From Ignelater luminosus (taxonomy: Eukaryota > Arthropoda > Insecta > Coleoptera > Elateridae), in NCBI GenBank assembly GCA_011009095.1, contig VTPC01004360.1, forward strand, positions 102,921 to 166,920: a DNA stretch of 64,000 nt, written 5' to 3'. The translations under genes and the position numbers were made by a program. This document shows, in pieces, positions 49,501-61,164 of the stretch. Each line of letters begins with the position of its first letter. The stretch's first letter is position 1. The notes under the pieces were generated by a model. The model searched no databases. It saw only the letters and a list, made by a program, of their open reading frames with translations, and was not told where the DNA came from.

Positions 49501-52500
49501 ATTTGAATCAATAAATTTTACAGGAGACTTCATTAAAATTAACAGTATACATAATTCATGAAAGCCAGTTATACCTCGATAATGCGAATTATTAATTACA
49601 ATTGTTGGATAAATCTAACTAGTTAAACTTATCCAACAATTGGACTTTAGTGCATTAATTCGCAATGGATATAGAACTTTCGGGCAACTAAAATATTAAG
49701 AAATTAGCAGATTTGGACTTGAAGTTTCAATTGTTTAATGAAAGAAGAACATTCATTTTTATAAAATATTTCAAAATTTTTTTTTGTGGAAAAAAATGGA
49801 TATTCCTCTTTTAGTGAACCAAATGGAAGAAATATAATGTCAAATTCCAAAAAAGATACCCACCACTGTGTCATATCATTCTTTGCTTTGTAGAGAGATT
49901 TCTAATTATTGTTGGCATTCCATAGTGTAATTGCAGGTATGAGACAACTATTCATTTTGCGTTTTCTTAGATATCCTGATACCTTGCATTTTAAATTTTA
50001 ACAACTCTTTTAGAGTTGCAGAAATTACATAACCTTAAATTCTAAAGCCACCATCACACAATTATGACCAGTTTTACACTATTAAAGGAGTAGTAAAACC
50101 AAGAGAGAAGTGAATAGTAACCTATACAGCATTCACAATGTTTCTGGAAGAATGACAGTTTGAGTATTGTAAACCGGGCTGTTTATCTATTAACTCGGCT
50201 TGTAAAATCTTATTGATGCTTAATATGCTTGAAGGTTATGATTTTATGACAGTTTAACTTCACCCTTTTTTTTGTAACTCTGTAAATATAAGGAAAACTT
50301 AATTTCTTTTTAACAAAACAAAACTAATCGGTACTAAACGTTTGCGCAAAATTTTTGATCATGGAACAGCGCCAAATGCAGCCGCAGGTACCACAATTTT
50401 CAAAAAGAAACAAAGCCACTTCCAACCTAACAAAATGAAAGCATGGCCTGTACAACCCAGAAACATCGTGAACGGAGTATAATATGACATGCCATTCCGT
50501 ATTGCATTTACTATAGATGGCTTGATATTTTAATAAGAAGAAAAAGACCAAAATTTGTTATTGAGTAATTAAAAATATTTAAATTTAATCATGAGGTAAA
50601 AAGTTAGACTGTCGTGTTATTCTAACAAATAAAGGGTTTCTCAGAAAAAAATCATTGTTCCACTTTTATCAAAATGTGCTTTATAATGAATTTCTAAATC
50701 TAAATATCCATATCTATCAACTACCAGAAACAATTCTTGCAAACATCATTCTGTGATAGATTATTTGTAGACGAAAAACAAATCTACTAAGTCAAGGATG
50801 CCAAATTGGCAGAAAAGATTGTCATGGTCCTTAGCCCCTGGATATGATGGCAGTGACTATTATTTCAACAAGTTAAACCCCAAAAAGTTTACAAGTTATC
50901 TATTGTTATAGAGTACCAGAACAAATCTTTTATAACTTAATGAACAAGGTTGTTAATAATAGTGCCTAGAGTTCATGGAACTAGAAGATACATTATTTTG
51001 AGACTTTTTGTGTATACTATTACGAAGGATTGAGAAATCATAAGAAATTTAAATCTTTAAAATTGGTGAACTATTTTGAATACTGCATAGATTAAGATAA
51101 ATCTAGATTTTAGGTAATACACTTTATTTGAGCAGCATAGATGTTATGAGTGAGCTAGAGAGGTAGAATCGGTTACCACAGCATTACACTAATACATTTT
51201 CTTCTTTTAAACAGGTACTTAAGTTTTTGAGATACAGAGCCTAAACCATTGTTTTTTATATAAATATCTTACAACATTGGTCCAGTCAAAAACTTGAAAT
51301 TCTGAATAGTGTTCATGGCAATAATTGCAAATTTGGTGTAACCAATTTTTGTAGTATATAAAACAGTAGTGGCAAGATATGAAGATAGAGAATCTACAAT
51401 TGAATAATTAATCATTCTTGGTATGTACATCATGTATTTCCACCACTGATTTCTTTAGATGATAATTAGAACTGGTAGGTTTTGTGGTATTCCATAGGTG
51501 AAGATAAAATAATTGTGCTGAATTAGGGTTTGCAATATGGCTACCAAATCTTGAAAAGTCTAATTGCATTGTTATGAACTTTATTTGGGAAACCAGTTGT
51601 CATGGGAAAATGGGAACACAAATGTCATATCATCTGATAGTTCACTGGTGTCTTGACAGTTCTAGAATATAGTTTTGACTTAATAGTCACCTTCAAAAAT
51701 GAATGAAGTCGAGCAACAAAGATATAGTAAAAAGACAAACACTTTTTCCTAATTCTCTTGACAATTTCTTACTACATGAGTATACGATATAACTACTGTT
51801 TCCCCATTGTTTGTAGTTTGGAAAAAACCCTTTACATTTTTCGCCTATGTTTTCAGTTTTTTATTTCTATGTAAAGAATCGTGCCTGATCCATTTAATGT
51901 TGCTACTGATCATTAAGTATTCACAACTGACGCAATTTGGCTGCTATCCCATCTGTCCTGGATTCCATCCATTATTTCACATCTGACTGTGTATGCACTA
52001 TGATGCTTTAATGATAATTGGCTTAATCATACTATTTGCAATTACTGTCATGAACGTTGCATACAATTTCAATTTTTTAACTAAAACTGTTTTTAGGATA
52101 CTTAAAGAAAAATTATTTCCAATGATTAAATTTAAGATTCAAAGTACTGGTAAAATGTTAAACAAACATTTGATATTGTTTTTGGCAGTATAATGCTGTG
52201 GTGACTGATTTTACAGGATTACCCTGTGTACATAACTATACAAGTAGGTATATTAGTTACATAATTCCCTATTTTGTGGCAACAAATCATTCATAATTGT
52301 TGTTTATTATAGTAAAACAGCAGGGCTTCATTTATTAGTTTTAAGTTAAGCTAATTTAGTAACCCTGTATTTGGTAAGATATCTTTGACAGCTATTTTTG
52401 CTTGGGATCATCTCTTCTTCTTGTCACTTGAATAATAAACCAGATTTGAGTGACAAAAACAAGAGATGAACCCGAGCAAAAATAGCTGTCAGAGGTATCT

Positions 52501-55500
52501 TAACGAGCGCAGCATTAGTAAAGTGGGATTAAGTCCCAATAGGCTAGACTAGCTTAATTTAGCCTACACTAAATTCGGATCCAAAAGAGAATGGAAGTAA
52601 ACGATGATTAATGCATGATCGCCTCGTATCTGCACTGTGATTGGTCGCCAAGTGTTGAAATGCCACAGCAATAAAACTCTGTCCAATACAATAGCTGTTT
52701 GTTCATGTGCATTTGTTTACATGCACTTTCTCTTGAAAATGAATATAGTGTAAGCTAAGCTATGTTAAGTTAAATTAGGTTAGGTTGTCAGTTTAGCTTA
52801 GGATAGTATGGGTTATGTCAAGTAGATTGGATTGATTTAAATTGGGTTATGTCAAATTAAGTTGGGTTGCATCTTAAAGTCATATGCTCCACTAATTTAT
52901 AATGAAAACTTCTAACCTAGCTATATTTTGAGAGATGATTAAAGCCATTTGTTCCGATATTTCTTTAGGCTGCTTTGTTCATCATGGCTATTACGAGAAA
53001 CTTAGTCAAAAGAATAAAAGCAAGGATGTCTCTAAATTAATCTTGCCTGCGCCAAGTCCAAACCCCCAGAAAACTTGCTTCCTTAGTACAAAAAAAAAGA
53101 GAAAAAACTGAAACAATTAAACTCTGGGATTTCCTAGTGTTACCCTTCCAAGTTTTAAGTTTGTTACATGTACTATAAATCATAATAATGCAAAAAGCTC
53201 ACCAAAAATTTCATGTTTGAGGACAAAATGTAAAAATAACTTTTTTTATTTTATAACTTAAAACTACATCTTTACCTTATAACTGGAATGAGCGATCAAG
53301 TCTGGCATAGCTTTTCCTGCCGTAACATACTTCTGTTGTCGTTGTCTTGAATCATACGCACTAACATATAATTTATCAGCTTTTGTATCTTGTTGCCTCC
53401 ATTCTGAATACATACTCAATTTCTTAAAATGAGGTACATATGTAGGTTGCGTTTTATTCAATGTACAATACACAACCTTAGTAGAGCTCTTCAGTCCCAA
53501 ATAACTGAAATAATTACCATGCAAGAAGTGCTGCATGTATTTCTTTGCCACTCTAGGTGTATCTGGACTAATTAGAATTTGATTAAACATGGTTGGAGTC
53601 AACCCATGATGTTGCTTATGAGCAGCTAAACTTGGTTTGAGAGCTAAAGTGTTTGGTCGAGCAAACTTTCGCGGAGCTTCGTTTCCATTAGAATTTGAAA
53701 CTGGCTGGTTTGGAGATTTTATATGATCAGTTCTTGTAAGAGCTGGCGCTTTTAAGTTTGGTGATTTTATTGGAGACGTGGATTCGTTGCTGATTTTAAT
53801 TTCTAATGATTTTGAAGTTCGTTCTGTAGGGCCATTATATATTCTTGATTCAGATGGTTTATCGATTGGGGTATGCGTTTCAATAGGAACTGGCGGTTTA
53901 GAGCTTACGATGGGTTTTTGAGGGCGAAAAGCGGTACGATAAGGAACATCTACGGGAGCATCAGCTGCAAACGGTCCAGGCATTCCCGGTACGTACCGAA
54001 TGACCTTTCCGTTAACCATAAAACTTAAAGGATTGCATGCGTTTGGACTCGGAATAGATGGTTCCGCAGCCATTCTTTGTTGCAATAATATTTGTTTTTG
54101 AGCGAATTGCATGTTTTCCGCGTGCTCTTGATTCTTTGGTTGCGTAGTAATAATCGAGCGTTCGTGTTCCGTTTGAGATCTTGAAACCGATAAAGAATCA
54201 AGAATTTTTGATGGTTCTTGTTTAATTTCAAAAGCGAGGGATGGTGAACGCGATAAAACGATTTTGTTTGGTACGGGAACTCCGGGAATAGTAAGATTTG
54301 GTTGTTTTAAATTTGGAGCGAGTAACTTGACAGCTTTTTGGCTAAAATCCATAATATTTGTGTATTTATATGAAGCACTGGGCGTTGTGCTGCTGAAATT
54401 TGAACTTCCTATGACGTCAGCGGGTGGCCTGACTATTAAATCTGAATTTGTTTTGTGTTGTTCAGATTCTAACTCATTAGTTGGTTGACGTTCAAAATTA
54501 ATCTTCGCTTTTTCTAAATTTGTTATATCTATGCTAGGTGAGAGAGTAGTGTTATTGTAAACACGAATAATATCTGGAGACGAGGTTAAAGAATCTTGTT
54601 TATGATTATAACTTGGTTTATTTTGCAAAACTGTTCCTCCAGATTGTAAGCTTGATTTAACCACTCGATTTTCACTTAACCTCCCTCCATAATCTGTAAA
54701 ATGATCATTGTTGTCTTTAGAATCAATTTTAAAACTCTTTGTTTCTCCCGATGTATGAATTTTAACTTCACCTCCAAATAATTTAACTGGAGTTTTTTTC
54801 ACTTTGTCTTGATGAATAGTTAATGGTGAGATTGAATAACGCATTGATGTTCTTACGATATCGCTATTGTGGTGAAATATAGGAAGACCATCATCGAAAG
54901 AAAACGATTTGCTTTTGTCGCCTTCAACCAATCTCGTTTTTCCTAAAAATGGTCCAGGTGATTTTAACGGAAAAACTGTATTTTGTAAATGTGGAATGTT
55001 ATCGAAAGCATTTTTATTTTTTGTCAATATCGATGCTACATTTACTGAACTACTTCGACTGTATCTTGCACCAGATTTTATATAACCTTTACAACTTCTC
55101 ATTTTATGCAATTCTAATTCTGTTACAGTTTGAAATATCATCTTACAATGAGGGCATTGCATTGAATCTGCATATAAGTTTTTTAATAATAATTCTTTAA
55201 TCAAACTTGTGTGCACTGACGACGAGGGCGTTGTTGGTTCTACAACTTCACTTAAACATCTTTTACGACTTTTATTTGTTAAATTTAAGGGTTCATCACA
55301 AGCATTTTGTCTTGGTTCTTCTAAATTTAAATTTTGTGGATATATTACTTCATTGTGATGGTGATTGTTATCTAAGTTTTCTACGGAACGTTTTCTTAAT
55401 AAATAAGGTTCATTAGAATTAACAATAGCATTATTTTTATTAATAACTTCGTTAATGTGTAAGGATAATAAATCAGAATTCGAAGGTCTACTATTCTGGA

Positions 55501-56782
55501 CGGTCTCCGGAACTTTTTGATCTTCTGCATCTTTTTGATTAGCAACGCCATCTTTGGAAATATCTTCAAAGAAGGCTTTAGCTGTATGGAAGCGCGGTTT
55601 ATAAGGTTTTGTTTTCATATGATTATCTTGAACTATTACAGAAGTTTTATTTTCTTCGGAAATTCTCAAATCATCAGTTCCACTGGTTTCATTCTGTTCA
55701 TTAATGTCCATCTTATTGTTCTGGCTATCTGTATCTAATTCATTATTTATTTCTTGAGCCTTGTTCCCCATAACCCTATTGGCATGTGTACGAGATCTAC
55801 AATGTTTATATAAATTTGATCTTGTTTTAAAACTAAATCCACAACTAACACAGGGGTAAGGTCTTTCGTTGGTATGAGCTCTTATATGTTTTTGTAGAAC
55901 ACTCGGTTTTGAACAAGCTAAATTACAATATGAACAAATATATTTTCCACCACCACTACCTCCAGTAGATTTTTCTACTACCGTTTCTTGTTGCGTTTGA
56001 TTTGATTCTGTTAGGTTTTTGTTGTTGTTATCTTCCTCTTGATGATAATGATAATGCTGATGATGATCGTTGTTGTTACTTGATGATGAGGATGATATGT
56101 CCCCTAATTTATCTACATTAACTAATTTCGAAGTTACGTATTGTTTAGAATATACAACATTTTCTAAAATGGAAGACTGATCAGCTGAAGGGATAATTCT
56201 GATTGGTTCTTCTTGTTGTGAAATATTAAATCTTGCCGTAGTATCAAAATTAGTAACTCTGTATTTATCGGATTCTGGTTGATTTAAATTTTCTATTCTA
56301 CTGGATTTTGAAATTACATATGATATGCAACTGTTGTTTGAATTTGGATTATTTAAAAAAAATTCCCCAGCTTTATCATCGTTATTCTCACTTTTTCTCT
56401 CTTCACTTACTACATTCGCTACATTTACATTTTTCTCTTGTGATATGGAAGACTTTGCTAAATTAGAAGAAGATGAAGAAGAAGATTCTAGCACAGTCAC
56501 ATTAATAAATGTATCTTCATTTGTACTAACTTTTGGCACACTATCGTCACTTATTTTACTTGTTGTCACCGCAATATTTGAAGAGTTTTCAAGATTTGTT
56601 CCTCTAATCTCTTGTTGACTTTGTTGTAAACCTGGTACTGCTGATGAGATCGATGATGGTGTCTCTTCTTGCATAACATTTTGATTGTTCTGAATAATAT
56701 TCTGTTCGATATTTAATTGTTTTTTAAATTTCTTATGTAAATACCTATCGGAGGTACTTCTTTCCATTTCTAGGATAATCTG
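40545..56782 (-). CDS. shn: Schnurri / HIVEP-family zinc-finger transcription factor, about 1,935 aa
   Basis: Large nuclear DNA-binding protein. In Drosophila, Schnurri joins Mad/Medea at Dpp (BMP) silencer elements and represses brinker. Exons (minus): 53276-56782, 46085-46193, 45879-45999, 44896-45050, 43358-44834, 42675-42792, 42381-42620, 40545-40637; phases agree, 5,808 nt from the proposed ATG at 56770. Zinc fingers: pair 1 at about 268-322 ([19 protein letters not shown], then [12 protein letters not shown]); a single C2HC finger near 540 ([19 protein letters not shown]); pair 2 at about 1203-1258 ([35 protein letters not shown]) followed by the family's Ser-rich acidic stretch; pair 3 at about 1771-1825 ([28 protein letters not shown]); a last finger at 1836-1862 ([16 protein letters not shown]). 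The rest is low-complexity Ser/Asn/Gln-rich. Opens [17 protein letters not shown]. The acceptor at 56783 shows an upstream exon exists; the frame stays open above the ATG, so the true start may be further 5'. Confidence 0.94.
46967..47210. repeat. MITE-like inverted repeat, second partial copy at about 50636-50830
   Basis: A segment with GAGGGATTTCTCAG, then AAAACCTCATTAGTCCAA, mirrors a diverged segment near 47165-47210. The left half recurs in direct orientation at about 50636-50750 (TTTATCAAAATG, CTACCAGAAACAATT). Old dispersed repeat; class unknown. Confidence 0.45.
47669..48495. mobile_element. Palindromic Tc1/mariner-type element, copy 2
   Basis: Element of 827 bp with the same CAGTGTGTCC termini, arms and central transposase scrap as 5952-6936. 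TA flanks it (47667-47668, 48496-48497). The right arm is shorter: about 150 bp present in copy 1 are missing just inside the right terminus. The scrap, here on the plus strand, includes [12 protein letters not shown] and [20 protein letters not shown], with a frameshift or stops between. Confidence 0.85.
49581..49666. repeat. Hairpin in schnurri intron
   Basis: Arms pair over GCGAATTA and CAATTGTTGGATAA with an asymmetric internal bulge and a loop of about 15 nt; total about 86 nt. Pre-miRNA-like in size, or a MITE remnant. Confidence 0.45.
52375..52502. repeat. Near-perfect 128-bp palindrome in schnurri intron
   Basis: Arms of about 57 bp share AAGATA, TGACAGCTATTTTTGCT and TCATCTCTT blocks in inverse orientation with few mismatches, around a loop of about 12 nt. 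Likely a small palindromic MITE; a long hairpin RNA is possible if transcribed within the schnurri intron. Confidence 0.6.
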
Positions 56783-57372
56783 CAAGAAAAGAAACAACAT
56801 TAAATTAGTTTTCAAATGTTTATATACATAAACAAAGCATTATTGCTACTTATGAGAGAAAGCAATATCTCAAAGTTAATTAATAGAAACAAAAATCTAA
56901 TGTGTATGAAAATCAACAGCTAGTTAACTGTTAAATAAGGATATTAATAGAATAGAACATAAATTTGATAAAAAAATTAATTTTTGCATTTCTTTGGAAT
57001 ACTATTATTAGATGTGACAGTCTTATTCATTATTTTCTTATAATATCAATATCTAAGAATCTTAAAAATTATTTAAAAGCCAAGATAAAAACGATAAGTT
57101 AAAAAATCATAATTATTTTACTAGAATTTCATTCTCTAATTAGGAAAATATACATTGTAAGTACTCCCGAGATTATTAGTATAATTAATGAAACAGAGAC
57201 AAAAGATTGTCTTCAAAGAAAAAGGTGAAGTTGAAATATTATATTAAGCTGTATTCATGTATAGTAAGTGCTATAATTGTTTTTTCAGTAGAACTCCCAA
57301 GAATTACAATTCAAATTTTTAGAGGTAAAAACAATTACTAGCTCCCATCTTATGTATATGATGTCTTATGTA
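56783..57372 (-). other. Schnurri 5' intron or upstream sequence
   Basis: Begins with a strong acceptor tract (TTTCTTTTCTTGCAG, minus strand) for the first schnurri exon in the model, so it is intronic. Nothing else recognised. Confidence 0.6.
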
Positions 57373-57374
57373 TA

Positions 57375-58172
57375 CAGTGTTATGCATAAATAATTGTCTT
57401 TAGTACCAAATTTGAAATCAAGGTATGCTAGATCTGAAAAACTTAATTTTGATATCAATGATATTGTCAAGTCTGCAATCTCCTTGTAGAGACAACTAAG
57501 ATGAATTTTTTAAATGCATTGTGTTACATTTAAAACTAGTCTTCTAGATGATTTAAAAATGTAAAAGTATCGAGGTTATTTCCAAAAACAAAAGAATGTA
57601 TGAAAACTGTTAAGCAATTGTTTCACAAAACAGAGACTATGGTAAACAAATTCAGTTTTAATATCCATTACTGATATCTCCACGAATTGTTTGGTATTAT
57701 AAGCTCAAAATTTAAATGAAAAAAGAGCACATAGAGATTTTAATAATGATTGGGTATGATGACAGAATTCGAACTCAAACAAATTCATGATTTTCAGTCT
57801 ATAATATCAAGCAATTCGAAAACATATCAGAAACTGACATTAAGATTGAAGTTGTTCACATGGGCTTCTTTTTGCAAAACAATTACCTAACATTTTTCAC
57901 ATATTTCTTTGATTATCTCTATTCTGCTTGGAAATAGCCCCATTGATACTTACATTTTCAAGATCATCTAGAAGAGCAGTTTTCAAAAATGTAACACAAT
58001 GCAGGGTTTCTATTTAGAAAATTCGTTTTGTTATCACAAAAAGAAAGTAGACTTGGCAACGTCGAAGATATCAAAATATTAAATTTTTTCTTCTTGGTAT
58101 CTTTATTTAACAATACTTTGATACCAAATTTGGTATCAATCGCAGAATTACTTATTTAAATAGCACATACAG
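57375..58172. mobile_element. Diverged foldback element upstream of schnurri
   Basis: Inverted arms of about 280-300 bp (about 57375-57660 and 57865-58172) share ACCAAATTTG, TTTTGATATC, GTCAAGTCT-like and CTTCTAGATGAT blocks. The left end CAGTGTTATGC is next to TA. Highly diverged, no coding capacity. Right end approximate. Confidence 0.55.
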
Positions 58173-58174
58173 AA

Positions 58175-60090
58175 TACTATGAATGTAAAAATTTAGAAAT
58201 AAAAAAAATGGTGGGAGTTAAGTACAATATAATTAACAATTACTCATAATAAAGTAGTAGGCTTTCAAATTAAGTACAGTAAAGGGTTCCGCAATCAACT
58301 CACACGACAGTGAATTTAAGAAGAAATAATTCTAACTATTTATAATGTGGTATGATAATAACTAGTAAATAACATTGTGATAGTTTAACCACATCATATA
58401 CTAAAAATTATAATAATAGACAATAATAGAATCTCATTTTATTTGCATAACAAAAATGCCCATACGTAATCTAGGGACTTTGTTATTTGAATATGATTAA
58501 GTTGCATAAACTTGAAATGACAATTAAAATTTATACTTAGTATTTCTAATCGAAAAAAAGATGTAATTTAGTTAGTTAAATAATTATGAAATAATCTAAT
58601 TCGTTGTTAAACACAAAAAGGCTTCTGGGAATAACTATTTCAATTTTTTTCTTGAGTGGTTTGAAAGAAAAGCAAAAACCTGCTCGCACGATTGAAGTTT
58701 TTCGAAAAATTGCTTCTTAATTTAAATTTTAACGTAAGGAAAACCGGTTGCTCTTACCATAATTTTGAATTATTCAACGAGAGTTACCGAGAAACAAAAG
58801 AATGTACATAATAATAATAAGTTAACAGCGTGAGTGTGTATGTGGCCTCATACTAACAATTTTATTAAAGATTAAAATTATTTATTTATGCCAACACAAC
58901 AACGGAATAAAACGCCAAGAAATGAAATGAAAAAAGATGGAGAATACGTTAATGATTTGGAAATAATAAAATTATCAGCCTATCCTGACTCATATTTTAT
59001 ACTTGAAAATTGATAAGAAGTTTTGTATGATAACCAAGTTTGTGCTATTATATGGAAACAACATTAATTTCCTACAATTTAATTTTGATTATAAAATAAT
59101 TCCAGATTTATATTCTTTTTGTGATTTCTAAGAAACGTAAGACAGTATGACGGCTTAAAGATTAAGAATTTTACATTTTTTTTAGATCGTTAATCAAGAT
59201 TTATTTGCTCACGTTAATTTTGTTTTCATTGAGATTTCTAATAATTTTAGAGATAAAAGTTCATGTATTATATTAAATATTAGCCTTGCAATCAAACTTT
59301 GAATTATACGTAAGTACTAGTTGTTTTATCTAATTCCAGATTATTATTTTTTTGCAATGTACGTTTGAATTAATAAATAAATGTTAACTATTATTATTAC
59401 TTTATTACTCACGAGAAACGGTTAATTTCTTTGGAAAACGTACTGAATTTCAGAAAAAGAAAATATAAATATTTTAATGCCGTCAGGTTTTTCCAGAACA
59501 ATAGCTCTGCATTTACAAACAATATCCATAACAAGCATACCGAGGATGACATCTTCTAGGAAGTTAAGTTAATTAAAAGAAGCAGTGATAAACACAAAGA
59601 TTCAATTTATAGCTGACTTTTTAACACTTTAGATAGAACAAACACTGTTTCCAGGATCTTAGTAAAGTTTTAAAATCAATGATAGAGGTAACATTCAACA
59701 ACTAAATATCATTCAATTATTTTGAGTTTTAAAAGTTCTAAGGCTTTTCTAACCCAAATAAATAATTAATTGTAAAACTAGTGCGGAATAGGAGTGTCAT
59801 TGCACTCTTATATAAAAACGTAAGTCTACGTATATCGGCAAGATCTAGTCGATTTAAATTGAATGTGACGATAACGTAGATTTTTTGGCACAACGATTTT
59901 GAACAATTATCGTAGTGAGTTGAGTGCAATTAAGAATATTAATAATTAAAATTCCATTTCCTGTACTTTTTAGTCTACAACTCCTTCAATATCGAGAATA
60001 AACAAAATGGCCACTGTTTATTTTCGACTTGTAATGACCTAAACTACCTATACATTGGTGAAATGTTCACGGGACATACCATAGCAGCTC
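58175..60090. other. AT-rich, no gene recognised
   Basis: Probably within the schnurri 5' intron or promoter region. A minus-strand ATG followed by a good donor (ATG|GTAAGA, near 58756-58764) is a candidate small 5' exon in phase with ATT at 56782, but nothing else supports it. Confidence 0.35.
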
Positions 60091-60189
60091 AAATATACAG
60101 GGTTATTCACATAAAAATTGGACCCTATAAATCTCAAAAATGCATATAAAACATACAAAGTGTTTCATCGAAAAATTCGAAGTTATCCC

Positions 60190-61160
60190 GTGGTACTAAT
60201 TCGTAGTTCACGTGGAGCCAAATGTAATATTTCAAATCCAAAATCCTCATCGTACTTCACAATAAATTTAAATGGTATCCTGTTCGAGTGAGGGGGCTGT
60301 CCTTAAATTACGTAACGCTCCAGGGGGGGTCCAGAGTTGCGTTATGCAGCGTTATCAAGGAGGGGGTGGGGGTCAAGAGTAACGTTACGTAACGATAAAA
60401 TGTTATTGATAAAATATTATTTAAACTCATATTTACTTGTCTGAACTTAAACAGTCTGTGTGTAGACCCCAACGGTAGCACGTGCGCCACTTCGATGCAT
60501 TTCTTTCTAATAAAATCTTTTTCAACAAAGAATTAGAACATTTTCATATTAAATGTAGGTGGGGAGCTTAGAGGATTGCATTACGTAATATTCGGGGGGG
60601 GGGGGTTGAACTTGCGTTACAAAGGCGGGTGTAAAAATCGTTCAATTTTGCGTTACGTAATTTAAAGGCGGCCCCTGAGAGTCAAATAAGATTAAGACGG
60701 AAAACGTCTACAACTCGATCAACCTCAGAAAAGCCCTGAGTGGGCGTGTACGGGGGAGCTACATGTTGACCAAGTACACTCGCATCCAAAAATCTTCCGG
60801 CGGGAAATTTAAATAAAACTAAACACCGCCAATAACATGTAACAGATTTAAGACAACTTTTTGTCAGTTAGTACTCGAGTAAAATTACGCTTCTGATTCG
60901 TCGACGTTGTTTGTTATTGAAATTAGTTCGCATATTTTCCGGGGCTTTTCTGAGGATGGTCGCGCTGTAGTAGACATCAAAAACCGCTGATATAACCATT
61001 AGTTTCTGAATAAAAACGATATAAAGTTGCTTCGCCTAAAAAACAAAAATGGTCACAATTAGTAGTTGACGCGGCACCCAACGCAATGTTTCAAACTCAA
61101 AGTTGCTATCTTACTTTGTTTTCAAGTTAAAACCTGTATTCTATTCTTATAGACACCCTG
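60190..61160. repeat. Diverged direct repeats around a nested MITE
   Basis: A stretch at about 60175-60290 (TAATTCGTAGTTCACG, ATATTTCAAATC) recurs in direct orientation at about 61030-61135 (CAATTAGTAGTTGACG, ATGTTTCAAACTC). Between them lie the MITE at 60293-60675 and an inverted CCTCAGAAAAGCCC pair (about 60724-60737 and 60943-60956). Confidence 0.4.
60293..60675. mobile_element. MITE with TTAAATTACGTAACGC termini
   Basis: About 383 bp. The left end GGGGCTGTCCTTAAATTACG and, inverted, the right end GGGGCCGCCTTTAAATTACG match at most positions and both continue TAACGC. Inside, GTTACGTAA-like motifs and G-rich runs recur. A TGAG on each side may be a 4-bp target duplication, but the G run makes the left edge ambiguous. 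No coding capacity. Confidence 0.68.
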
Positions 61161-61164
61161 TATG

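Larger units (their letters stand above)
46200..53275 (-). other. Schnurri intron between exons 1 and 2 of the model (7.1 kb)
   Basis: Contains a (CA)n/(GA)n microsatellite at about 46756-46790, a palindromic transposon (47669-48495), a repeat pair (46967-47210 and 50636-50830), and two strong hairpins (49581-49666, 52375-52502). Remaining sequence is AT-rich with no exon I can support. The phase-0 junction (SYK to FIVTETSS) is supported by splice consensus only, since this linker is not conserved. Confidence 0.7.

Noticed and set aside
55517..56618. Several plus-strand frames of 70-100 codons opposite the big schnurri exon
   Set aside because: Antisense shadows of a long, low-complexity coding exon; hydrophobic composition is a by-product of Ser/Asn/Gln codons read in reverse.
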